DNA from: Gamsiella multidivaricata
Lineage: Eukaryota > Mortierellomycota > Mortierellomycetes > Mortierellales > Mortierellaceae
NCBI RefSeq assembly: GCF_025024155.1
Contig: NW_026251712.1
Span: forward strand, 176,501-240,500
Length of the DNA stretch: 64,000 nucleotides
Direction of reading: 5' to 3'
In this document: one piece after another, positions 34,804-46,365 of the stretch
Layout of the letters: each line of letters starts with the position of its first letter
How positions within the stretch are numbered: the stretch's first letter is position 1
Program-made: the position numbers and the translations under genes
The notes under the pieces: model-generated
What the model was told of the DNA's origin: nothing
The model's database searches: none
What the model saw: only the letters and a program-made list of their open reading frames with translations

Positions 34804-36468
34804 CTAAAGAGTCATTGACAAAGAAGTCTTGGAGCTCCTGGCGTCCACGTCCTGCTTCTCCTCTATGCAAATGGCCTGAATGCCCTCAAACTGAAGCGGA
34901 TCGAGTTTGCATCGCATCAACATCGGGGCGGAGGCGTTCATTCGCGAAGCAAGCTTCATGGAGAAGAATTTGTAAGGCGAACAGGTGTAATGCTTATCCA
35001 ACAGACAGCTCGAACCAATAAGTAACAAACAGACCCCCATGGTCGCCAGGGCGCAGGCGACCAACCAGTCAGGAACGTCCATTCCCACTTCGGGGTCAGT
35101 AGTGTCGTAGAGAATGTGCAGTTGCACAGAATGCCAGTCTTGGAGAAAGTTTTGGCCGAGCGACGCAAAGAACTTGGAGGCCCCGGTGGTTCCATTTCCG
35201 AAGGCTGACAAGGATAATGGGCGTGCCGTGCCGTTGATGACCTCAGGCAGATAGGTTATACTCGCGACATGGGTTTCTGTATTTGGTATAGGGTATGGCT
35301 CGCCTCTTAGAGACTCTAAGATTATCGGGTTGGCCTCCTGTCGCTTGAGCAAGATGATACTGAGTGAATTATACAAGCAGGCCAAGGAAGCCTTATTTCC
35401 TGTGGGCGAGACGCGGGTGAAGCATGTGAGTATATCGACGGTAGAGTCCACAGCCCTCGCTTCCATAAACACAGTCGTGTTTGACTTGATGGGCGTCTTG
35501 GAAACCAAAGTCTCCATGCCTTGGAACAGTTTATTATAATCGTCGAAGATGGCGGTTGAAACGTTGCGGAACTTGTCCAAGCTTGTTGACGCGAACCACG
35601 CCAAGGATACGGTCATGACTGAGATCTCTCCAGAGGGGAAGACATGCTTGGATGTTATGGTCTTGGGTAAGTCGATCAATCCGTCCGCGAGAGCGAAAGC
35701 CACAGTCGATCGCTTGTCCATTGACGAGCAGGACCAATTGCCGTGGGTCAGGTTAAAACCAGAGACCGGCAGCCGCGACAAGTTATCTGCGCCTCTTGTG
35801 GTTGTAAGGCTCCAGCGGTCACTCGAGAGTTTGATGAAAGTGGTATTTGGTTGCGAAGCGCCAAAGGAGTCATACGGCTGAATTAAGATGTCTGCGCAAC
35901 CACTATTGTTGAAAGGGAGGCGATTCCTTGAGCCTCCGCTGAGAATCAGGCGGAACTGGTCGCACTCGATCTCATACTCGGATTTTCGTGGTGTATAAGT
36001 CCGGCCGCTCACTGCACCGGGGATGATTCTTGTGTCGTTGATCATCTGTCCCATGATATCGACAACGTTCTCTCCGGGTGCGAGAGACCTTGACCAGTCT
36101 GTGGACATGGACGGATCGGCCATATTGATGAATTGCGGGGTACTTGTGACAACATAGGAATTATTGGTTTGATGTACTGTACGGCTAACAAATTTCAGGA
36201 CGATCTTGTCTGCAGAGCTCTCTATGATCCATGAAAAGAACGCTACAATCACAACGGCCTTGGCTGGATTGGGTGCGGTCTTGCGGGAGTTGACGAGGGC
36301 GTAGCACATTTCCGGATACCCGCCGTATCGGGCCCATCGGATGCTGGTGGCATATTCACCTCCGAATCTCGAGAAGATGGCCAAGGTTGCGTTGACGGCG
36401 GCGAGAAGAAGCAACTTGAAGACGGCCAAGGTTACGTTGATGGCTAGGATACTCCAGCCGAGGAACAT
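34804..36468 (-). CDS. Membrane-anchored protein of unknown function (intact copy B)
   Basis: Single open frame of 554 aa starting at MFLGWSILAINVTL; upstream in-frame sequence has no ATG. Two hydrophobic segments lie in the first about 95 residues (residues about 3-30 and a second within about 70-95). A large middle part with many N-x-S/T sites suggests an extracellular or lumenal domain, and one C-terminal helix follows (VPDWLVACALATMGVCLLLIG), then a short tail with RCKLDPLQFEGIQA. Three membrane segments with glycosylated loop is the predicted layout. I do not recognise the family. Five related copies occur in this window, on both strands, and only this one is uninterrupted. It may be a surface receptor-like or recognition protein, but that is speculation. 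Confidence 0.7.
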   Translation of the reverse strand: MFLGWSILAINVTLAVFKLLLLAAVNATLAIFSRFGGEYATSIRWARYGGYPEMCYALVNSRKTAPNPAKAVVIVAFFSWIIESSADKIVLKFVSRTVHQTNNSYVVTSTPQFINMADPSMSTDWSRSLAPGENVVDIMGQMINDTRIIPGAVSGRTYTPRKSEYEIECDQFRLILSGGSRNRLPFNNSGCADILIQPYDSFGASQPNTTFIKLSSDRWSLTTTRGADNLSRLPVSGFNLTHGNWSCSSMDKRSTVAFALADGLIDLPKTITSKHVFPSGEISVMTVSLAWFASTSLDKFRNVSTAIFDDYNKLFQGMETLVSKTPIKSNTTVFMEARAVDSTVDILTCFTRVSPTGNKASLACLYNSLSIILLKRQEANPIILESLRGEPYPIPNTETHVASITYLPEVINGTARPLSLSAFGNGTTGASKFFASLGQNFLQDWHSVQLHILYDTTDPEVGMDVPDWLVACALATMGVCLLLIGSSCLLDKHYTCSPYKFFSMKLASRMNASAPMLMRCKLDPLQFEGIQAICIEEKQDVDARSSKTSLSMTL

Positions 36469-37271
36469 GGCGGTGTTGGGGTGATTGTGAGAGAGGAGGG
36501 ACAAAAAAAAATGAAGAAGTACGAATCTTACCTGGGTCTTTTAAAAATGGCGACGGTGAACCTTTGTCTAGCGAGCCAGGGCTCATTACAGGCTTTCAAT
36601 TGCCCTGAATGTCGTTCCATAGAGTCCATGTCTGTTACTGTTTTGGTCTGTTTACCATTCTTGGGTTTTATGACGCGTGTGAGCATGCCTGCACGCAGAC
36701 AATGCATGGCGACAAATTAATTTCACGGAAATAACGTAAACAAAGCACAGCATGCCCGTTCTTAGGTATCGATAAGGACTTTCATTAGTCAGAAAGCTAT
36801 CCGGTGCTCATGTAGCTATATTCTTTGCGACGTATGAATTTGATTCAATCATGAAGGAACCCGCCACACTCATTTATGGCGGCATGCATAGGACAACTGG
36901 TGGCTTCGGTATCTGTTTTATTTGGTCCTGTACACTCTGAGTTACAACATAGCTGAGCCCCACGTGTTTGTTTATATGTATCTATAACCTTGGCGAGGTT
37001 TATTGTATTCGAATTGCATGTTCAGATGCTTTGTACCGCTTTCCATAGAGTGTAGCAAGTGGCGCCAAGCCGAGCAGGACACTCAGGTCTATAATCAACA
37101 ATGTAAACAATGGAAAAATATAGCGCTTTCGCGAATACATTTAGGTCAATTAGCACAATGGTTTGCTTTGAAGGAGTTGTTCTGAAAGCATCATTATCAA
37201 GAAAGCTGCAACAGCAATAAATCGGCTACATGTTAACTGTTTTTTGATAGAGAAATGACACGACATTCGCA
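36469..37271. other. Spacer upstream of copy B
   Basis: About 800 bp, AT-rich, with no supported gene. The promoter of copy B must lie at its left end. Confidence 0.4.
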
Positions 37272-38036
37272 TCAAAGTCGTTTACTAGTTGCAATCATAA
37301 GTCTTTGTAAACCTGTATAAGCCGAAACGCGCCCGGGCCAGTCGGTATTTTTATTTGTTACTGTCACTCTAGATACTGAATTGTCAGCCTTCAATTCGCA
37401 CTCCTCGAGCTCCAGCATGGCTCGATGTCCCTCAAACTCCATGGGGTTCATCTTGGACTTGATCAGCATTGGAGCAGAGCTGTTAACCTCTGGGGCCAGT
37501 TGCATCGTCAGGACCTTGTACAGCGAACTGGTACATCGCTCTGGCAAAAGTATCAGTGCATACATCCATGTTGCCAGGCAAACAGCAGCAACTACTCCCA
37601 TGCAGATCAAAAGCCATAGCGGGATCTCGAAACCCTGGTCCTGGTCCATGGTGTCGTAGACAACGTACAGCTTGGAGGCGTCCCAATCAGGATAAAAGTT
37701 CTGACCGAGCAATGCCAGGTACTGAGATGCAGAGGCGGTTGCAGCTTCCAAGCCGACCATGGAGACTGGAATTGGATGACCTCCAGCAGGAAGGCGGATG
37801 ACGGTCATGTCAATAAAAGGTAACGGATCTGGAAGAGGGCTTCCTCCACGAGCTGCCTTTATGAGGGGGCTGATTGCTTGCCGTTTGGCCATGATGGTGT
37901 CGACAGAGCTGTACATGCAAATCAGTGGTGTCTTGCCGCCCTCGAATTTACTGTGTCGGGTGCTGCGTCCTACTATATCGATGACTGAGTTAATAGACCT
38001 CATTTCGACAAAGATGGTGGTTAATGGTGTGCGCAG
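37272..38036 (-). pseudogene. Membrane-protein family, copy C (5'-truncated)
   Basis: Encodes only the C-terminal 243 residues or so (from MRSINSVIDIVGRS at 38003 to a stop at 37272), with homology to copies A and B starting around 38036 and then ending abruptly. The open part is uninterrupted and keeps the C-terminal membrane helix. Immediately upstream, 38118-38510 matches the distal 5' flank of copy A, so the N-terminal half and proximal promoter, about 1.9 kb, appear to have been deleted internally. The 3' 390 bp are nearly identical to copy A, consistent with gene conversion or very recent duplication. It might still be translated as a truncated single-pass protein. Confidence 0.7.
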
Positions 38037-38117
38037 TTAATTAATTCGACGCGAACGGACGAGCCTAAATGTTCCGTGCACAAACAACGTGCAATTAGGT
38101 TTGAACTATGTTATTCC

Positions 38118-38510
38118 TTCGTTCGTTGCATGGCATGTAGATACATTCCGCTGCCACATTTGATGGTTGTTGAGAGTACAACATATTTCAGATCCCAACA
38201 CTTACATACGTGGATACAGTTTATTTATGTGTACCGACTCATCATACAAACTGTTCTTGCCTGCTATTCTAAACTTTTAATGTGCGGGCGAGAGCCAGTG
38301 AGATACTAACCGTGGGCATTAACATCGCGTTTAGCGATTCATGTAGTCCAGAATCGCTTCCGGAGGATATCTTGCGAAAGCAGTCGGAGTCATTGACATT
38401 TTGAATGTGCAAATGAAAGATATGTTGTGTTTATTTATGTAGTTGATGTATGCCTATCATACTGTTTGCTTGCCAGATTGCAGAAGCAAACAGGAAAGAA
38501 AGCATGCCAG
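38118..38510. repeat. Dispersed repeat, 5' flank unit of membrane-protein copies
   Basis: Diverged duplicate of about 34005-34475. Collinear blocks include the TACATTCC-GCTGCCACATTTGATGGTTGTTGAGAG region and the TAAACTTTTAAT to GGAGGATAT region. Orientation relative to copies A and C is the same. Confidence 0.55.
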
Positions 38511-39418
38511 CCTCATCACTATCTAACGATCGCTATGCGGACATTGCGACCGATACCTTATTCATTGAATGAGTAGTGCCGAGTATCTTGGGCAGATAGT
38601 TGAATGATCTACTTGTAATTGGCCATTCAATCCTAGCTATTTTTTCGAGCGAGGCATTTCTTTTGAACACTGTAAATGACGCGTGAGCTTCATCAAGAAA
38701 CGCTCGTGCAGAGAGACAGTGCACTGTTTATCCATCAGATAACCCGTGTATATCCAAAGCTTTGCACATATGATCATAGTCTTCAACACGCAGACAATCA
38801 ACAAGCCGAGAATCTCTGGGACGTATACTACGCTACAAGATACATTTAGAAGCCCTACGTCCTTTACTCAATTAATTCCATTCAGGGTGATATAATCCAA
38901 GAATAACCCAACCAGATGTTCCGTATCAGGCAGTAATACGAGGGAGGAGACGTCCATGACATGCGAGCGCAGCCCACTGCAGCATTCGATAGTTGTCCAG
39001 AGTGCTGAATATATCCATGCTTGCATATACGCAACATGCGTTATTCACATACGCTCTTACTCATATCAATAGGTACCCTGAAACCTAACAAGGGCACCAT
39101 GCACATGTGTCAATTTAAATATTGCTCTTCCACACGAGCTATGTCTAGCGCAGCCCCGGAACTGTTCCTGGAGTTGCGCCTTCAAGTATTTTTCGGCCCT
39201 TGACATGCAGTGCCCGATAAACCCGCGAATGGGGTTCATCAAACTTAAAATGTTAAAAAAGGTCAACATTGAAGTGGCTTGTAAAAAAATGGGCGAGTTG
39301 TCCTTTTGGTCCTCCGGATGCGGCATTTTCATATCGGTGGACACTTTTCTTTTCCGAAGTTGTTCAATCCACACTCCACTCCTCCCCACCGATACCTATC
39401 GTTCCTGGACCGACAACA
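38511..39418. other. Spacer before BipA gene
   Basis: No intact gene. A third weak match to the flank repeat lies near 38945-39035, suggesting that a further family copy once stood at about 38530-38900; protein-level similarity there is too weak to call. Confidence 0.4.
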
Positions 39419-41879
39419 ATGTTCGCCGTACGACCCTCTGTCAGGGCCACTTCAACAAAGTTTTCCTTCGCCCGGACATTGACCACTGTGGGACCTTCAC
39501 CTGCTCGTCCGCTGCTGAGAACCTCGACGGCTGTTCCTACTAGATTTCAGCCGCATCGTCTGGGAATGCTCATTGCAAAGGCACAACCTTGGAGGACAGC
39601 TACCACAAGCACACAATTTATCCGTCGATGTTACTCTGCAGAATCAACCCAAGAGGAGGCGTCTATCCCTGTGCTGTCTGTCGAGGATATGATGCCTGTC
39701 GAGAACATCCGCAACATTGCTATCATCGGTAAGTTCCTCTCGTACAACCATGATCCGTTACTTCAGAAAGGCATGGGATCCGGATATTCGTTAACACTTC
39801 TGATTTACACTCATAATAGCCCACGTCGACCACGGAAAGACCTCACTTGTGGATAAGCTGTTGGCACAGTCTGGAGAGGCGCTTGGATCGACTCGTGTTA
39901 TGGACTCTAACGCCCTAGAAAAGGAGAGGGGTATCACAATTCTGTCAAAGGTCACTTCAGTCGTTTACAAACCTTCTGATGACAAGTCTTTCAAGATCAA
40001 CATCGTCGGTATGTAGTAGACTAGGACATATTGGTCAGTAAGAAGTATCGATACAACTAGACAAATGCAGTGACTAATGACCGGAAATTTGGAATAGATA
40101 CCCCTGGACACGCTGATTTCGGTGGTGAAGTAGAGCGGATCTTGTCCATGGTGGATGGTGTCGCTTTGATCGTTGGTAAGTACGCTTACCTCATCCATAT
40201 CGCCTTGACTAATAGTCGTTGATATGCAATACCTAAATATCCATGTCGATCCTCTTTTTCTAGATGCCAGCGAGGGACCGATGACTCAGACCAAGTTTGT
40301 TTTGAACAAGGCATTGTCGATTGGTCTTCGTCCTCTTGTTGTCCTCAACAAAGTCGACCGCCCAACCTCTCGTGTGGACGAAGTCGACGGACTGTTGCTG
40401 GATCTTTTTGGATCTTTGGGTGCGACCGACGAGCAGATGGATTACCCTATTGTGTACGCTTCTGCCAAGGAAGGATGGGCTACTCGCGGCATGGACGAGC
40501 CTCGTGAGAGCATGAAGCCTCTGTTTGATTTGATCGTCGACCACGTTCCTTCGCCTAAGGTCGACCGCTCAGATACATTCAAGATGTTGGTTACGCAGAT
40601 CGACAGCAATCCTTACCTTGGAAAGTGTTTCCTTGGAAAGATTACTGGAGGTACGATCAAGATTGGTGACAAGATGCAGGCATTGAATCCCGAGGGCAAG
40701 CAGACCGAGTCAGGACGTGTGACAAAGATCTTTGTTCGTCGTGGACTGGAAATGATCCCAGTGAGCGAGGCTGGCGCTGGAGACATTGTTACTCTTACCG
40801 GCGTTGCCAATGCCACTGTCAATTCGACCCTCTGCGACTTGACCGTTACTGAACCACTTCCTGTAAGTTGATGTTGTCATCTGCCCAGGCGAACATGTGA
40901 GTTATTCTTTATACCGCTGTAATGACTGACATTTATTTCTCTTCGATAATGTTAGTCGAACCCTATTGATCCCCCAACCATTGCTATGAAATTCTCTGTC
41001 AATGACTCACCATACGCAGGAGAGGAGGGCAAAAATCTGACATCAAACATGATCAGAGAGCGCCTGTTGAAGGAGGCCGAGACGAACGTTGCGCTGCAGG
41101 TCGTGGAGTCAGATAACAAGGACGCCTTCGAAGTCCGTGGACGAGGAGAGTTGCAACTCGGAGTCTTGATCGAGACCATGCGCCGCGAGGGCTTTGAACT
41201 GAGTGTTTCGCCACCTCGTGTTGTCTTCAAGGAGAAGAATGGAGAGCGCCTGGAGCCTGTTGAAGAGGTCACGATTGATGTTGCTACACAGTACACGGGA
41301 ACGATCATTGAGAAGCTGAGCAAACGCAAGGCGGAAATGAAGAGCTTTGAGGAGAACGGAGACAAGACCCGTATCGTGTTCGAATGCCCAACTCGAGGAT
41401 TGTTAGGATACTCTGCAGAGTTCAAGAACGACACAAGCGGAGATGGCACCCTGAATCACACGTTCCTGGAATATGCACCCTTCAAGGGCGGTCTCGAGAG
41501 GTCGCGCAAGGGAAGCTTGGTCGCCATGGGGACTGTTGGAGCCGCTACCTCTTACGCCCTGAACTTGATCGAGCCCCGTGGAAAGCTTTTTATCCGTCCT
41601 GGTGACAAGGTTTACGCTGGCATGGTTATCGGGGAGTCATCGCGTGCAGGCGATTTGGAAGTCAACCCAACTCGTGCCAAGCAGGTTACCAACATCCGCA
41701 CCGTGGCCAAAGACGAAAACATCATCTTGCGTCCACCAGTCGAGATGAGTCTGGAGTCGATGATCTCCTATATCGCTGGAGATGAGGTCTTGGAAGTGAC
41801 ACAGTCCTCGTTGAGAATCAGGAAGCGTGAGTTGGATGCCAACAAACGCCGTCAGAACCACCGCGCTGGCAGAGACTGA
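39419..41879 (+). CDS. Mitochondrial BipA/TypA translational GTPase
   Basis: Five exons in consistent phase: 39419-39728, 39820-40008, 40098-40175, 40264-40862 and 40956-41879; 699 aa. Translation factor-type GTPase related to EF-G/LepA. The first about 75 residues ([21 protein letters not shown] onward) are basic and Ser/Thr/Arg-rich, a mitochondrial presequence. The G domain follows: G1 [10 protein letters not shown]2 ERGITI, G3 [13 protein letters not shown]4 NKVDR. Domain 3-5 marks include [31 protein letters not shown] and the BipA-specific end with [14 protein letters not shown]. Bacterial BipA binds ribosomes and helps 50S assembly in the cold; a mitoribosome role is inferred. Splice sites interrupt the G domain at the start of G1 and G3. 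Confidence 0.92.
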
Positions 41880-42413
41880 GCCTCCATTCTTTTTTAGAGC
41901 GCTCTGCATTCCATGTACCTAATCCATGCATCACCTTAGCACATCTCAACGGCGTGCTTCACACACATATCCTATCTTTTTGTCATTTCATTTGTACCTT
42001 AGAATAGATTCATCCATATACAGTTTAGACCAAAATTGCCCCATTCCATTGCACTAAAAAATACCAAAGGAATGTCCATGAATGTTAGAAACCCTTAGTA
42101 TTAAGAAGTCATCAGAACGCCCGCAGGCACTGATGCACCTGTCTTTTATTGCTGTACCGTTTACTCTACTGTGGCAACCGATTTTTACATAAATATGATG
42201 CACTCCTCTCTGCTGAGTGCGCCAGTTTTCTCTCCCGCCTTTCTAGATGTCCTCTAATTCTCCGTCAGGTCCTCCTCGGCATTTTCCCTCGTTAAATCCA
42301 TCACCTCAACCCTCATCGGCAACAAGTATCATCCGCAAGTCAACATCTTTTCTCTTACCATTGCAAGCCGTATCTCTACGCGCATTGAAGTTCTCAGTAC
42401 TTGTTTCCTAGAC
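41880..42413. other. Spacer
   Basis: About 530 bp. A small frame starting at 42247 (MSSNSPSGPPRHFP) could be an upstream exon of the next locus through a 42-nt intron, but this puts the following exon in another frame and is not preferred. Confidence 0.35.
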
Positions 42414-44613
42414 ATGGCCATCAGGCGTAGTAACAAAAACTCTTTCAACCCAACAACGACGGATGACCAGTCTTCAAATCGCGCACGAATTCCTCCTTCG
42501 GCAGGAAACAGCACTCGACGTATGCAGGACATGGATTTCGACAGGATGCTTCTGGCCAGCTGTATCAATAACTCGCTGTGTGCACCATATGGCGGGTCCT
42601 CTCCAAGGACCATCTCGTACCTAAATTACCTAAATATCCATTACACATCTCCCTGGCAACAGCGAATCCTATTAGCCAAACATCCATCTCGCTTCCAGGG
42701 CCGTACGCTGCCTTGACCGCCAATACCACAATGTCTGAACCTAGCTCGGATACCGCCTCTTCAAGTGGAATCGAGGGTATGCTGATAGTTACTGTTGTTG
42801 GCTCCGGTGTCCACATCTCATATGCCTGCCCGGAGCATGAAATCGACAGTCTATTATTACGCCTTCAAACAAAGTATAATAACAACTGCCCTTTTTATTC
42901 TTTCTTTTTTTGGCTGCGTGTCACGATCGTCTGTGCGTAGAGATCAACAATAGACGATCGCCGAGAATCAGACATTCAACCCTCCGCTCCGCCGTTACTG
43001 GAAAACTTGGATATGATCTCCCTATTCTTCGGACTCGTCCATCGCCGACAACTACCTGTCCTACCCGAACGTTGATAAAGCCTCAGTTTCCTCTCAAGTA
43101 TCGCTTCTCTCTGTCATTCCGGCGACAATTTCTGGATCTACTTCTTCTCTCATGCGGCTTTACTTGAGCGCCCCTTCCATGCCACATTTGAAGTCTGATG
43201 GGGATGGCGGGTGCCCCTGCATTGAGATCAATGGCAATATCAGAAATAGTGCTAACGAGTCGGGAAAGATGCCTTCGACTGAGGATCACCACAAAATGCG
43301 ATTGCAGAGACCACAGTACACTGACGGTCGCTCCTTTCAACTCTCCAGCGAGACTACTAGCTTTGCCACTCTCAACGCATTGAAATTGAATCCGAACGCT
43401 GGTATTAGAGCAGGTGGACATCCTGATATGCAAGTTCCTGCAAGGAGAGGTCTCACGTTGTACGACCAGCAATCGTCAGGTCTAAGCGACAACCAGATTG
43501 ACAACACCTCTCAGCAGGGTAGTTTCCGTGAGCATGCGAGTAAGATTGCAGGTGTTACACATGTGATTGACAGCAAGGGCATACGAGTTAGAAAAAAATC
43601 TGGATTGGGGCCATGGTTCTCGTCGCTGTCTATGGCCATCATGTCCATCGGTGGCCCTAATCCTTCTAGAACGAAATTATCCTCAACCTCCTCAATCAAG
43701 ATAAACGGAGCTAGGTCACCGACTGCGGCCCAAAGAGGCTTCTTTTCATCCGCAGAATGCTGCTGATAGGTCCCAATCAGCGCCCTTGCTAGTCGATGCA
43801 ACTAAAGTCCCTCACCATTCGACAACCTCGACGCGATTATCACAATGCACGTCAGCACTCTCAGCAAACTTGTCCACGAATGGATCTCTCCATGCTACGC
43901 AACAGCTCTCAGGGCGTTGTACCTGTCATAACATGAACGTTCGTGGGTCATGTCTCCTTCACAAGGTCCTACCCAACCTTCCAACCACTGAGCGGAGGAA
44001 CAAAAAGACAAAGAACGATGAAAGACGAAAGACCAAGCGACCATCTTTAGATTCGGTAGAATCCTTTTTGTCGTTCGTTTCGCCCATCAAAAGATCGTGC
44101 CCTCCATCGCAATCACCTCAAGAGTCCAGTATTACTCCGAGCTCTACAGGAGAGATGTGCGCTCAATTCTCTCGGCCGCCGATAACGCCCAACCCTCCAT
44201 GTCAAGACTTGTGCCATGCACTGCCATCCATCGCAGATCCGAATATAAGGTCACAGGTGTCTTCCATCCATGTCCTAGCCAAAATCATCCCTCCAACTGC
44301 CACACAGCGTCTATCTCTACAAAATACGAAGGAAAGGTACTCTGGCTGTGCATCCGAGGGACTTGGTAAGGCATTGGATATTGACTCGGAAGAAAGATAC
44401 AGGCATGAAATACAGGAAATGACTAGATCGTCCGCGATCAATATAGTCAGAACTACTACAGGTCGTCTAGACAATATGTCGTTTGAAAGAGAGAACATCC
44501 CATTTTTTGAGCCATTTCAGACAGACATTCAAGGGTCAAGCTATGTCAGCTTCCATTTTGACATGGACGATGATGAGGACTCTGGCGACAACACTGGTAC
44601 CCCTGGCATGTAA
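42414..44613 (+). CDS. Uncharacterised Ser/Thr-rich protein, gene model unresolved
   Basis: Exon 42414-42616 (MAIRRSNKNSFN to PRTIS) joins 42676-42873 through a 59-nt GT-AG intron with phase 2, giving a protein-like LPGPYAALTANTTMSEPSSD and GSGVHISYACPEHEIDSLLLRLQ. A further acceptor near 42944 opens a frame to LLENLDMIS at about 43020, after which the sensible coding frame shifts by one base into a long Ser/Asn-rich stretch (about 43020-43764). A final long frame runs from about 43756 (good acceptor TTCATCCGCAG) to 44613, with Ser/Pro/Lys-rich sequence and a short acidic end. The shift at about 43020 has no splice site to explain it, so this is either a recently broken gene or an assembly error. 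No domain was recognised. Confidence 0.35.
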
Positions 44614-45720
44614 AATGAAGTACCCATTTCATCCTCGCGCATGTAAGGAAGCATTATGCCTCAGCATCTGGCTATCAAGAATAAAAACCTCATCGCTGAT
44701 CTGGAAGATCTACATTGCTTTGAAGTCCCAGAAACAAACGTTCTCTAAGCAAATCCCTTCCTCTGTCACGCTTTTTTTATTCGGCGGACCCGATTACCGT
44801 TAGGTCAGCCTCAGCCGTTTTCTTTATAGTCCACTTTATAAAATCGTCATTTCCAGACCATCACTTCGAATTGCTGCAGCAGATCTGCGAGTGGAATAAA
44901 TCGTCGTTATAGGTCGTTATAGGTATGCTCGGTCTTTTAAACCAGATCCTGATTTCTCCTTTGCAATCAGAGCTCGCGAATAAAAGAAAAGGTGCATTGA
45001 GAAAGAAGGTCATCAACAATTGCAGGAGAAGGTCCAGCTTAGAGAGCTGTCCGAGGATGCTATGAGTGGTTTCGACCCGATTAAATTGGCGAGGTTCTTC
45101 TCAATGGAGATTCTTGGGGGAACACCAGAGATTGAGTCCTCTACTAATGAAACTTCGAGGAAATGCGTTATATACCGAAGATGTACTCGATGGTGCATTG
45201 GAGAAGTTCGTGGTGGACCTGGATGGGCTCGACGATGGTCCTCATAGAATAAAAATTATTTGTGACAGTAACAAATCGAGTCGATGCTATGTCGATCTTT
45301 GAACAGCTCGGTGTCATGATGGATGGCCCCACTCAGACAACCTAATGGTACTTGCTTGGTGAATTTGCTCTTTCCGTCAGTTCCAGTGCTGTCTCGTGGT
45401 CTAAGTGTAAGTATTATCGACCATGTAAAGATTGGCCTGTATTTCCTGCCCAAGTATAATTCCTGCATTATGGCATGGCATGGCATTTGACACAGCGGAG
45501 GCAAAAAAGAACTCATGATACATCGGAAAGATGCCTATACTCACTCCATCAGTAAAATGGTGAAGTTGTCGCACCATATATAAAGTACTTTATTTCCCAA
45601 ACACCAAAGCCCTGGTTTCTCCCCTTGCCCGTCCCCTTATTCAAGCTGTCATCGTCTTGTCCGCACTTTCTTCTCCTGATCAGAAGAAAACGTGAATCCT
45701 AGCAAACCAACACATCAGAC
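44614..45720. other. Spacer, possible gene fragments
   Basis: Short frames near 45020-45300 (for example LQEKVQLRELSEDAMSGFD in one frame and GNALYTEDVLDGALEKFVVD in another) look protein-like but change frame and match no recognised family. They may be remains of a decayed gene. Confidence 0.3.
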
Positions 45721-46068
45721 ATGGCTAGCTTTCACGAACAGATCGACGCTGTGGTCCGGCCTATCTGTTACGACGTGGAGGCCAATGGTTTTCTCCGAGA
45801 AATGGATCCTTGGTTGGGCTCAGACGCTTCCGTTGTCGGCAATACCAGCTATACCAACCCTGACATCCACACCACAAACGTAGTCATCGATTGCGACCAT
45901 AGCGAACCCATCAGTGATATGCCATCCTCAGACCAGCCGTTATCGTGCGAGATTATTCAGGTGTCAGGGGCATGGGTCTACGGCTACAATCCCAACGCCG
46001 GCCCTATCTCTTCGCCAATTACTAACGAGCAAAATCTTTTTTCCATCATTCTCGACCTTTGTCTGTGA
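45721..46068 (+). CDS. Hypothetical protein (115 aa)
   Basis: Open frame starting MASFHEQIDAVVRPICYDVEANG preceded by a TATAAA-like word at about 45578. Composition is ordinary for a soluble protein and there is no signal peptide. Continuation in another frame after 46050 is possible. No family recognised; coding status is uncertain. Confidence 0.3.
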   Translation: MASFHEQIDAVVRPICYDVEANGFLREMDPWLGSDASVVGNTSYTNPDIHTTNVVIDCDHSEPISDMPSSDQPLSCEIIQVSGAWVYGYNPNAGPISSPITNEQNLFSIILDLCL

Positions 46069-46365
46069 ACCTGTATCCGATAATGGAGCGGCCGGACGCG
46101 CCATCGGAGGTGTCTCCTTCCTTCTTTGATGCTCATCTCCCCTGCTGCTCTCTTCTTACTGCGATCGATTTTGGACTATCCTGACAGCTAACGCCTACTC
46201 CACAAGCGCCTTCAATATTAATGTCGTACGACTGTCTGGATCATGGTCATATAGAGAATCAACTATAGCGAATATGGCCCAACTAGTTTGGTCGTTACTA
46301 CTTCCTGGTCACACAAAGAGCCTTTGCATGTAGCGCACGTACCAATTATTTATTGAAATACGCGA

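Noticed and set aside
38530..38900. A possible sixth copy of the membrane-protein family
   Set aside because: Only vague DNA similarity and no protein segment long enough to align; the nearby flank repeat is the sole hint.
45020..45302. Short overlapping protein-like frames
   Set aside because: They change frame within 200 bp, have no splice sites to join them and match nothing recognised; left as a possible fossil.
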